Source: an uncultured Myxococcales bacterium
GTDB taxonomy: Bacteria; Myxococcota_A; Bradymonadia; UBA7976; UBA1532
Length of the DNA stretch: 33,530 nucleotides
Reading direction: 5' to 3'
Assembly (NCBI GenBank): GCA_937902595.1
Contig: CALELH010000591.1
Coordinates: forward strand, 1 to 33,530
The stretch's first letter is position 1; every line of letters starts with the position of its first letter. A model generated the notes under the pieces. It did no database searches, had not been told where the DNA came from, and saw nothing but the letters and a program-made list of their open reading frames with translations. Below, one piece after another: positions 9,293 through 16,486 of the stretch. The position numbers and the translations under genes were made by a program.

Positions 9293-10093
9293 ATGGCTCG
9301 CTTTACAATTCTGATCGCACTCCTCGCTCTCGGTTTGACCGCGTGTGGCAAGAAGGAGGCTCCTGCGCCCAAGGCTCCGGAGAAGAAGGTAGAGAAGACA
9401 GCGGATAAGACAGCCAAGAATACCGCGCCTAAGGAGGCCGCTAAGGTAGCTCCGAAGGCCGCGAAGTCAGACGGTATTCAGGGAAAGTGGACTCTCGACG
9501 TTGAAGGCATGAAGCAGTTCGATGAGTTCAAGAAGCTCCCACCAGAGCAGCAGAAGATGGCGCTCGCCATGGTCTCCAGCATGAAGATGGAGATCGAGTT
9601 CACTGCAGACAAGATTAAGATGAACGTGAACGTTATGGGTCAGGCCAAGTCTGAGGAGACTCCATACAAGATCTTGAAGCAGGAGGGTTCGGCGTACACC
9701 ATCGAGACCTCTAAGAAGACTCGAAATCCAGCAGCTGGCGCAGGCGCTGAGCCTGTAGAGACCACGGTTCAGCAGGTGCTCACCCTAAAGGGAGACCAGC
9801 TGATCATCAAGGAGGGTGCCAAGACCATCGCTCTTAAGCGCCTCGGCTCCGCAGGTACTCCAGCAGCAGCGGCACCAGCAGCAGCAGCAGCGCCCGCAGC
9901 GGCACCAGCGGCAGCACCGGCAGCGGCGCCCGCAGCGGCGCCTAAGCCAGGGGCCGCGACTAAGGCAGGTTGGCAGAAGGGCGCTAAGGCACCTGGCGCT
10001 GGCGCGACCAAGGCCGGCTGGCAGAAGGGCGCTAAGGCTCCTGGCGCTGGCGCGACCAAGGCTGGCTGGCAGAAGGGTGCCTCCGGTAAGTGA
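9293..10093 (+). CDS. Lipoprotein with Ala/Pro tract and C-terminal 16-aa tandem repeats
   Basis: This is a 266-aa lipoprotein (lipobox LTACG). After a Lys/Ala/Pro-rich linker (residues about 20-60) comes the same beta-rich domain as in the upstream paralogue. The C terminus then differs: an Ala/Pro low-complexity tract (9860-9943) is followed by three copies of a 16-residue unit (ATKAGWQKGAKAPGAG), each with a conserved Trp and four Lys. The tail is strongly basic and could bind peptidoglycan, nucleic acid or acidic polysaccharide, but that is inference. A perfect 11-bp hairpin lies just after the stop. Repeat copy number is likely to vary between strains without changing frame because the unit is 48 bp. 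Confidence 0.85.
   Translation: MARFTILIALLALGLTACGKKEAPAPKAPEKKVEKTADKTAKNTAPKEAAKVAPKAAKSDGIQGKWTLDVEGMKQFDEFKKLPPEQQKMALAMVSSMKMEIEFTADKIKMNVNVMGQAKSEETPYKILKQEGSAYTIETSKKTRNPAAGAGAEPVETTVQQVLTLKGDQLIIKEGAKTIALKRLGSAGTPAAAAPAAAAAPAAAPAAAPAAAPAAAPKPGAATKAGWQKGAKAPGAGATKAGWQKGAKAPGAGATKAGWQKGASGK
9947..10090 (+). repeat. 48-bp tandem repeat, three units, in coding sequence
   Basis: Units run about 9947-9994, 9995-10042 and 10043-10090. Units 2 and 3 are almost identical over GGCGCTGGCGCGACCAAGGC and the following TGGCAGAAGGG. Unit 1 has several synonymous changes, and unit 3 diverges at its last three codons. The period of 48 is a multiple of 3, so gain or loss of units keeps the reading frame. 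Confidence 0.9.
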
Positions 10094-10105
10094 GTCGCTC
10101 CTGCC

Positions 10106-10135
10106 TTCACGGGACGGCATCCGTCGTCCCGTGAA
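10106..10135 (+). terminator. Strong hairpin downstream of the repeat lipoprotein
   Basis: Perfect 11-bp inverted repeat TTCACGGGACG / CGTCCCGTGAA with an 8-base loop, beginning 12 bases after the stop codon. No T tract follows, so it may be a 3'-end stabilising hairpin or a non-canonical terminator. It sits between convergent transcription units (the DUF2330 gene comes from the other side, ending at 10289). Confidence 0.65.
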
Positions 10136-10288
10136 CGGCGCCACATTCATCCCTAAGGGCCTAGGAGGACTCCTCTCTTAGAAGTCGAGGTCCGGGTTGG
10201 ATATTCTCCCCCTGAACACTTCAAAGGTTGGCTTGAGGGCAGATGTCGCACCGTTGTGGGTGGGCGCCTGCCTTCGACTGCCTATCAG

Positions 10289-12037
10289 CTATCGACGTCG
10301 GCGTCCCAGACCGAGGACAGCCAAGGGCGTTAAGAGCCACCAGAGCGGGGCGCTTGAGCTTCCACCAACACTGGAACAGCCTCCGCTGTCTTGACTCGTC
10401 TTCATGCCCACCATCCGATCCGATGGCGCCGGCACATTGGGCATCTCCGTGTCATCATCGTCCACATCGTCCATGTCGACTGGCATTGGGGTCATCGGCG
10501 TGATGCGACCTGGATATGGGAGATTGGGTTCACGAACTTCGACGAGGTCCATGGCGAGGCTCCCCGGATCAGCCGCAGCGACGCAGTGTGAGACCCACAT
10601 CCCTTGCTCATCCATTTTGGGGATCGCGACGTGGCCGGTCTCGCACCTGCAGGTCGGGAACCCGTTCAGCATTACGCACTCACCATTTTCTCCACAGAAG
10701 TCACCCGTCTCACAGATGTTGGGGAATTGAGGGCTGCCACCGCTTGAGTCACCATTCGTGAAGTTGAGTCGTACGTCTCCGCAGGCGACGACACCGCGGC
10801 CGTCGGGCGAGATGCCGGCCCGCGCTACGGTTCCTGGAGCGCAGGCACAACCAGCAGCGGCTCTTTGATCGTTGTCTGCAGCTCGAGCGCAGACACCACC
10901 TGAGCCGCAGGCCAAGAACTCACATGGATCCACTCCATCATTCCCTGCGCCTCCTCGATCGCATAGGTCTTCTTCACCTTCTCGGGCCGGGATGATGTGC
11001 ACATTGGAGACATCTCCTCCGTCGACAGTGCCGAAGATGGGATCGATGTCCATCTCAGCCGGACTTACGCGGCTGTACAGCCGTGTGATGTATGGCTTGC
11101 TCTCCAAGAGCGCCACGAGAGCGTCTCGAGCATCGAGGGCCTCCTGCCCGAAGCGCTCCGGCACCCTACTGTTGCGGACTGTCTCTGCGAGCGGTGCGCT
11201 CGGTGCGGCGAACTCGGTGACAAAGCCGTGGCCGCCATTGCTGTCAATCTTACGCGCGACAAGCGCCAGGTAATTGTCTTGCCAAGTGCGAGGATCGAAG
11301 ACGAGGGCCTCATCGGGGATGATGACGTCAGGCACATTCTGAGGACCGAAGCGCTGGTCGCCAAGAATCCAGATCTTTACGCCCATCTCTAGTTGGGCCG
11401 CGATGGACGTGAGCCGGAGTGGCACTGCGGGAGAAGCTGCGTCATAGGTCATCTTGATGGGCTCGATGGACTCGGTGTCTTCACCGGGAGCGAGCTTCAT
11501 TGCCAAAAACTTCATCCCCTCGGCTGTGTATAGAGCGATGAAAGGCTCCATCTCAGGGACGATGCGGTAGTCGTTGAGCCGTAGCCACTCGACAAGCTCT
11601 CGTGGGTCCTCGGATTGAATCGTGACCGTATCGAATGGGCCCACGCGCTCCTGCGCGAGGACATCCACACCATTCTCGTTACGAGCGGGGCCACCACCAC
11701 CTCCGCCAGCTCCGTCTGCCTGAGCGAAGAGGCAGTCATTCTCGAAGTTAAACTGCGGTTGAGTCGCGAGGTCGATGGCGTTGAAGGCGCCGCCGTGCCA
11801 AGTGTCGAGCTCTGGAACAGAGGGGACTGGAACGATCCAGGCGAAGCCCTCCGGGTCGCCTTGGTAGGCGATCTCTACGTAACTCGTCACGGTGTCAGCA
11901 TCTTCTTGCACAAAGATGATGCGCTCGGCCTGCTGATCTACAGGGCTGGCGTTACAGAAGAAACCTCCGCAAGCCATGGCCAGATTTGGCATGAGCGAGA
12001 TGACTCCGAGGATGAAAGAGACTAGACCGATACGCAT
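10289..12037 (-). CDS. DUF2330 exported protein with EGF-like repeats and MYXO-CTERM-like tail
   Basis: This is a 582-aa protein. The signal peptide ends at AMA-CGG, and the mature N terminus CGGFFC...PVDQQAERIIF is the typical start of DUF2330 proteins. The DUF2330 part covers about residues 22-330 (FAWIVPVPSVPELD, PFDTVTIQSEDP, ITRLYSRVSPAEMDIDP). Unlike its paralogue it continues with two Cys-rich EGF-like units around residues 360-475; the second has spacing C-x5-C-x5-C-x8-C-x-C-x17-C. An acidic Pro/Asp/Met linker follows, then GGCSS, one transmembrane helix and RRRR at the very end, the MYXO-CTERM pattern for Cys-dependent sorting to the cell surface. A GGGAGGAAAACA ribosome binding site supports the start. 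The molecular function of DUF2330 is unknown. Confidence 0.9.
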   Translation of the reverse strand: MRIGLVSFILGVISLMPNLAMACGGFFCNASPVDQQAERIIFVQEDADTVTSYVEIAYQGDPEGFAWIVPVPSVPELDTWHGGAFNAIDLATQPQFNFENDCLFAQADGAGGGGGGPARNENGVDVLAQERVGPFDTVTIQSEDPRELVEWLRLNDYRIVPEMEPFIALYTAEGMKFLAMKLAPGEDTESIEPIKMTYDAASPAVPLRLTSIAAQLEMGVKIWILGDQRFGPQNVPDVIIPDEALVFDPRTWQDNYLALVARKIDSNGGHGFVTEFAAPSAPLAETVRNSRVPERFGQEALDARDALVALLESKPYITRLYSRVSPAEMDIDPIFGTVDGGDVSNVHIIPAREGEEDLCDRGGAGNDGVDPCEFLACGSGGVCARAADNDQRAAAGCACAPGTVARAGISPDGRGVVACGDVRLNFTNGDSSGGSPQFPNICETGDFCGENGECVMLNGFPTCRCETGHVAIPKMDEQGMWVSHCVAAADPGSLAMDLVEVREPNLPYPGRITPMTPMPVDMDDVDDDDTEMPNVPAPSDRMVGMKTSQDSGGCSSVGGSSSAPLWWLLTPLAVLGLGRRRR

Positions 12038-12241
12038 TGTTTTCCTCCCAAATAGGTCCGCTAAACGCTACATCGGGAGACACTCTAACGTATCAAGGGG
12101 GTTTGATGCTAAATGAGAATATTACCCATTGAGATCATCAAGAATTACAGTTCTCGATGATTATTATCGTACGAACGTTGTAAGATCTCCGCTGGATACC
12201 GTCGGGTAATCAAATCAACATTTTATGAAGGGAGTAAAACT
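12038..12241. promoter_or_regulatory. Shared divergent upstream region of two DUF2330 genes
   Basis: This 204-base AT-richer region separates the divergent DUF2330 starts and must contain both promoters. Each gene has its own ribosome binding site (GGGAGG on the minus side, GAAGGGAG on the plus side). On the minus strand TTGATA is a fair -35, but no good -10 stands at the right distance. The most notable element is an inverted repeat at 12134-12161, listed separately. Confidence 0.55.
12134..12161. promoter_or_regulatory. Operator-like inverted repeat
   Basis: ATCATC-A-AGAA / TTCT-C-GATGAT, 11-base arms with one mismatch around a 6-base centre (TTACAG). It lies between two divergently transcribed genes, so it is not a terminator for either. 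A dimeric regulator acting on both promoters is the simplest reading, but no regulator is known. Confidence 0.45.
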
Positions 12242-13906
12242 ATGCGTTTACTCTTGGGAGCTTTGCTCTTGTTATCACCCCAGGTGGGTATGGCTTGTGG
12301 CGGATTGTTTTGTGACAACACGACGCCCGTGAACCAGTCGGCTGAGCGTATTCTATTTGCGCCGACCGAGGATGGGATGGATATGCACGTCCGCATTACC
12401 TACGCGGGCCCGCCATCGAACTTCGGGTGGCTCTTACCGGTACCACGTGATGTTGAGTATGGACTCTCTAGCGAGTCTCTATTCACCCAGCTTGACCAGA
12501 ACTTCGCCCCAGTGTTTGTACTTCGGACCGAGATAGATCCAGGGTGTAGTGACCTACTGCGTGCAGCCCCGAGCAATGAGTCCGCTGGTTTCAGTGACGC
12601 CGGAGCAGGTCAATCAGATCCGAATGAGGCGACTGTGCAGGTCCTCTCTCGAGAGGCGGTAGGGCCGTACGACCTCGTCGTGCTCTTGCCGGACAGCGTG
12701 GAGGCGTTACGGGAGTGGTTGACTGAGAATGAGTATCAGATCCCGGACACCGCGGACGCCACCCTGCAGCCTTATGTTGAGATGGAGGCGGCCTTTCTCG
12801 CGCTCAAGCTTTTGGCGGGCTCTGATGCGGGCGACGTTCAACCGATTCGCATGAGCTTCGGAGGTAGCACACCTGCGATTCCCATCGTGCCCACCTCGGT
12901 GGCGGCTGATCCCGACATGGGTATTCTGGTTCACCTGCTGGGCCAGTCCCGCGCCGTTCCAAACAACTACCGACATGTGAAGATCAATGAGGCTGCCCTG
13001 GACTGGAACAATAGAGGACAGAATTACGCGGACGTTGTGAGCCAAGCGGCCGATGAAGCGGGTGGTCAAGCCTTTGTCACTGACTTCGCTGGCGCCCATA
13101 ATGACCGACTCTTTCTCGGCACTTTTGAGGCCCAACAGCTCGAACGAGTCCGTACCATACAAGACCCTGCCGAGCTCTTGCAGTATGTGCTCTTCAGCGC
13201 AGGTCTGGGCTCGAATGACCAAGACCTTCAGCGCGTCGTACGTGCCGCGATTTCAACGCGTGGTGACCTCACGGCTGACGAGGTTCTTGGGTGTCCTCAG
13301 TGCTACTCGGATCGGGGGGATGGGGCAGAAGGTCAGGCTTTCGAGGTTGATGTCGAACTTCTCATCACATCCATTGAAGAGCAGATCAATGAGCCACGAG
13401 AGAGGATCGAATCCCTCTTCGGTGAGAACCCATACTTGACGAGACTCTACTCGACGATGAGCGCGCACGAGATGACGGTGGATCCGACCTTTGGATATAA
13501 TCGTGACCTTGAAGACAAGGCTAACCGACGGACCGCGATTCGCCGCGTTCGGTGCTTCATGGGCAGACCCGACTTTGACAACGCGATCATCGAGACTCCC
13601 AGTGGTCTTCGTGTCCGTGAACGGGATGGCGGCAATCCAAACGTCATCGTTCGTCAGGCAGGTGAGACCGTCCGTGGAGAGGGCGTCCCAGGCGCTTGGG
13701 TGATCGAAGAGCCGATGGCAGCAGGTCAGCCAGAGGTGCTCGAGGACAAGACAGAGATCATCGAGTCGATCTCAGGGATTAATGAGAACGCGGGGTGTGC
13801 ATGCGACGCCACGGGCACCAGCGGCACTGCGATGTTGTTTGTCTTTGGTCTACTCTTGGTGCCAGTCTTTAGGCGCCGTGAGCGTGGTGATGAGCTAGAA
13901 GGCTAG
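12242..13906 (+). CDS. DUF2330 exported protein with MYXO-CTERM-like tail
   Basis: This is a 554-aa paralogue of the divergent neighbour. A signal peptide precedes CGGLFCDNTTPVNQSAERILF, aligning with CGGFFCNASPVDQQAERIIF of the other copy. Further shared blocks are FGWLLPVPRDVEYG, REAVGPYDLVVLLPDS and YLTRLYSTMSAHEMTVDP. It lacks the EGF-like units; instead a middle section of about 90 residues holds a Cys pair (LGCPQCY). The C terminus has GCACD, a hydrophobic helix and RRRERGDELEG, a MYXO-CTERM-like anchor with a longer cytosolic tail than usual. The start is supported by GGGAG nine bases upstream. It was presumably exported and surface-sorted like its partner. A bidirectional terminator follows. 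Confidence 0.9.
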   Translation: MRLLLGALLLLSPQVGMACGGLFCDNTTPVNQSAERILFAPTEDGMDMHVRITYAGPPSNFGWLLPVPRDVEYGLSSESLFTQLDQNFAPVFVLRTEIDPGCSDLLRAAPSNESAGFSDAGAGQSDPNEATVQVLSREAVGPYDLVVLLPDSVEALREWLTENEYQIPDTADATLQPYVEMEAAFLALKLLAGSDAGDVQPIRMSFGGSTPAIPIVPTSVAADPDMGILVHLLGQSRAVPNNYRHVKINEAALDWNNRGQNYADVVSQAADEAGGQAFVTDFAGAHNDRLFLGTFEAQQLERVRTIQDPAELLQYVLFSAGLGSNDQDLQRVVRAAISTRGDLTADEVLGCPQCYSDRGDGAEGQAFEVDVELLITSIEEQINEPRERIESLFGENPYLTRLYSTMSAHEMTVDPTFGYNRDLEDKANRRTAIRRVRCFMGRPDFDNAIIETPSGLRVRERDGGNPNVIVRQAGETVRGEGVPGAWVIEEPMAAGQPEVLEDKTEIIESISGINENAGCACDATGTSGTAMLFVFGLLLVPVFRRRERGDELEG

Positions 13907-13920
13907 GCGGCTGACTCTTA

Positions 13921-13950
13921 AGAGGGTCGCTGTGAGAGCGGCGACCCTCT
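13921..13950. terminator. Bidirectional terminator between convergent genes
   Basis: Perfect 10-bp inverted repeat AGAGGGTCGC / GCGACCCTCT with a 10-base loop, followed by the pyrimidine/T-rich CTTCCTT on the plus strand. On the minus strand it is followed by TTAAGAG. It lies in the 49-base gap between the DUF2330 stop and the stop of the convergent metalloprotease gene, so it can serve both. Confidence 0.85.
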
Positions 13951-13955
13951 CTTCC

Positions 13956-15512
13956 TTATGGACTCATCTTCTTCAGCTGAGCGCGACAGCGATTGCTATC
14001 TCCAAAGGAGCGGTTTGGATGCGTACGTGCTTTCGTTTTCTGGGCTGTGCGCAGACAGCTCACGGTGTCCTTGGCTCGTCGACAATACTTTCTAATGGCG
14101 CGTCGGCAGTAGCGTTTTAGCCGCTTCAGTTCAGCTGGTTTTGCCTTACTCGCCTTCCCTGGGGAAGCGCCCTGTGGGGGGTGCCCTAGGTCATGCTCCT
14201 GCACCTTCTTGAGCTGTGATCTGCAGGCGGTGCCGTCCCCAAAGGCGACCCCGGGATACTCTCGAGCTTTCTTCCGCTTCGCCTCGGCCAAGCAATTCAC
14301 GACGTCATCGGCTGTACGACAGTATTTCCGTACCGCCAATCTGCAGGCGCGACGGAGTGTGTCGATGGCCTTGTTCTTGTGAGTGTTCTTTGGGTAGAGC
14401 GTGTTGACGAGGGTGATGTCATTGCCCGTTAGCGTCTTCGATGGCCGAATAAATTTGCCATCCTTCGTGAGCAGAGTGCAGAGGCTGAGGTCACCACCCC
14501 GACCGTGGTCTCCAACACAGCCCCAGTAGTCCTCAGCGAAGAACCCAGAGCCGTAATGCATAATTGAGGTGGCCTCGTAGGTTCCCATCGCCTTGGCGCC
14601 GTAGCCGTCGAGCCAATCCCCGTAACTCAGATCGCTGTGGCGATTAAAGTTGTGGAGATGATTGACGCTGATGTTGTCCTGGTAGATTCGGACGTAGTTC
14701 TCGCGGTCTGATCGGCTCTGCGTATGCCAAAAGCCCGCCGCGTGAAGCAGCTCGTGAATGATCGCTGTCTTAGTGCAGTATGCGTCTCGGTTTTTCATCT
14801 TGGGCGCGATGTTGAGCTCTTGCATCCCACCCTGCATGCCCACCCAAGAGGAGCATCCCTCTGCGACCACGACCTTCACATAATTGTCTTCATCGCTCCA
14901 AGGCACGATCTTCAAGTTAGTTTTCTGATTTAGCTCAGCGATGGCGGCCTGTATGTCGCCGAGGGTCTTCTTGTAGCGCATCATCGATTCATCGATCAGA
15001 TAGGGGATGACCCCATTAGGCCAAATGAAGTCAATATTGTTCTGAACAGCGCCCCGCGCCCCGGTCCCCTTCTTGGAGAGGCGTTTCCCGATGCCCTTAG
15101 ACGGACCCAAGACGATGTCGCCTTCGAAATAGGCGACTCCTTGGCGAGCGGTAAATTGAATTCGGGTCTTCTTCTTTCCGCCAGGGAGATACCCTTTCAC
15201 CTGCCCAGGATAGTCGCTCTTTCGCACCAAGAAATATGGGTTAACTTGGCTCTCTCTTGTAGACGTCTTGGTTCGTCTGGCTGGACGCTTGTTCGTGAGT
15301 CGAGCTTTCTTTGGGCGGAAGACGCGGGATCGGCGGCGACGTTTCTTATGTTTACCTTTGCGGGAGCGAGCCTTGCGACGCGATTTGGAGCCACGAGCCC
15401 CTCGTGTATCTTCTTCGACCTCTTTCGCCTCGGCGACACCGCGGGACATCGTCGGCCCCAAGGATGTCAGGACGAAGCTCCAGATGACGAAGAAGGTCAG
15501 ATGTCTCATCAT
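13956..15512 (-). CDS. Astacin-family (M12A) zinc metalloprotease with two C-terminal Cys-rich repeats
   Basis: This secreted metalloprotease is 518 aa from the ATG at 15512, chosen because GAGGAG stands nine bases upstream; the track start is eight codons earlier. Numbering follows the track ORF. A signal peptide is followed by a very basic stretch (about residues 46-94, nearly half Lys/Arg), then a pro-like region. The catalytic domain has the full astacin signature HELLHAAGFWHTQSRSDR (261-278) and the Met-turn SIMHYG (324-329). After the catalytic domain come two repeats (about 395-445 and 472-524), each with identical cysteine spacing C-x7-C-x8-C-x22-C and a shared FGD motif. They resemble GLG1-type Cys-rich repeats. 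The protein is probably extracellular; its substrate is unknown. Confidence 0.92.
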   Translation of the reverse strand: MMRHLTFFVIWSFVLTSLGPTMSRGVAEAKEVEEDTRGARGSKSRRKARSRKGKHKKRRRRSRVFRPKKARLTNKRPARRTKTSTRESQVNPYFLVRKSDYPGQVKGYLPGGKKKTRIQFTARQGVAYFEGDIVLGPSKGIGKRLSKKGTGARGAVQNNIDFIWPNGVIPYLIDESMMRYKKTLGDIQAAIAELNQKTNLKIVPWSDEDNYVKVVVAEGCSSWVGMQGGMQELNIAPKMKNRDAYCTKTAIIHELLHAAGFWHTQSRSDRENYVRIYQDNISVNHLHNFNRHSDLSYGDWLDGYGAKAMGTYEATSIMHYGSGFFAEDYWGCVGDHGRGGDLSLCTLLTKDGKFIRPSKTLTGNDITLVNTLYPKNTHKNKAIDTLRRACRLAVRKYCRTADDVVNCLAEAKRKKAREYPGVAFGDGTACRSQLKKVQEHDLGHPPQGASPGKASKAKPAELKRLKRYCRRAIRKYCRRAKDTVSCLRTAQKTKARTHPNRSFGDSNRCRAQLKKMSP

Positions 15513-15625
15513 GTGAAGGCGCTCCTCACCTATCATTGCCCCGGCGCGACCGCCGTGTAGACGGAGAACAGACTAATTTATTCTAGGGATGATGTCTCGA
15601 ATGGCGTTGTCCCAAATCGCTGCCT

Positions 15626-16486
15626 GTGGAGCCTTCGAAGCGCTTGCCGCTCGTTCAAACCCATGTTACGCACCGGCTTATGAACCAATGGACCGTCGAT
15701 TCACGCGCAGAGCCCTTTCGTCAAAAGGGTGATCGTGGCGCGGTGCTCATTTTACATGGTCTAACGGGCTCACCTTATTCGGTCCGGCCGATCGCGGAGG
15801 CGCTCGCGGCTGAAGGCTATGACGTCTCTGTTCCCCTCTTGATGGGCCACGGTACCTCACCGGAGGCGCTGCAACACACGCGCTGGAATGACTGGCTCAT
15901 GTCGGCTCGCCACGCATTCGACGAGCTCGCGGCTGACCATGACCAGGTGTTTATCGCCGGTCTATCCATGGGCGCCCTGCTGACTCTAGTTCTCGCTCAG
16001 GAGCGCGGGGGCCAAGTGGCTGGGATCATCCCCATGGCGACGCCGCTCACTCTGGATCTACTTTCCCAGACTGTGCTCAGTGTCGGGAGGACATTACCGC
16101 TGGCCTCTGTTTGGCCATTCGCGAAGAAGAAGAAGGGGCCCGACGTCTCCGATCCGGCTGTGGCGGCTGCGATGCCCAGCTATGATTGCACGCCCATCGC
16201 CGCTGCGGTGAGTCTGCTAGATGGTCAAGATGTGGCTCGAGAGCGGGCGCCTAGACTGAGCGTGCCGGTGCTGATCCTCCATGGGCGGCAGGACCACGTC
16301 GCGCCAGCGCGAAACGCAGCGGCCCTGTACAACCTTTTGAGGACGCCTTACCGACGTCAGATTATCTATCCACGCAGCTGGCATATCTTGCCTCTGGATG
16401 TGGAGCATGAGCAGGTTCAGCGTGACGTGCTGGCCTTTGTGGAAGACCCCGCCGCTTTCGTCGGCAGGGGAGAGGGAGCGCCATGA
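15626..16486 (+). CDS. Alpha/beta hydrolase, probable carboxylesterase or monoacylglycerol lipase
   Basis: This is a serine hydrolase of the Est30/monoglyceride-lipase type, with no signal peptide. Visible are the oxyanion block LHGLTGSP, the nucleophile elbow GLSMG, the acid in LHGRQDHVAP and the histidine in SWHILPLDVE. GTG at 15626 is the listed start (286 aa); an internal ATG at 15680 would still keep the whole fold and is possible. The last bases overlap the ATG of glpK (ATGA), so esterase and glycerol kinase are made together. That suggests the substrate is a glycerol ester whose glycerol is then phosphorylated; this is inference from context. The 113-base gap to the divergent protease gene must contain its promoter. 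Confidence 0.87.
   Translation: MEPSKRLPLVQTHVTHRLMNQWTVDSRAEPFRQKGDRGAVLILHGLTGSPYSVRPIAEALAAEGYDVSVPLLMGHGTSPEALQHTRWNDWLMSARHAFDELAADHDQVFIAGLSMGALLTLVLAQERGGQVAGIIPMATPLTLDLLSQTVLSVGRTLPLASVWPFAKKKKGPDVSDPAVAAAMPSYDCTPIAAAVSLLDGQDVARERAPRLSVPVLILHGRQDHVAPARNAAALYNLLRTPYRRQIIYPRSWHILPLDVEHEQVQRDVLAFVEDPAAFVGRGEGAP

Noticed and set aside
9947-10090. Direct repeats considered as a CRISPR array
   Set aside because: Units are contiguous without spacers, in frame within a gene, and encode a regular peptide repeat.
9769-10181. Overlapping ORFs in other frames across the Ala/Pro tract and 48-bp repeat
   Set aside because: Low-complexity GC-rich DNA is open in several frames; only the plus-strand lipoprotein frame has a signal peptide and a paralogue.
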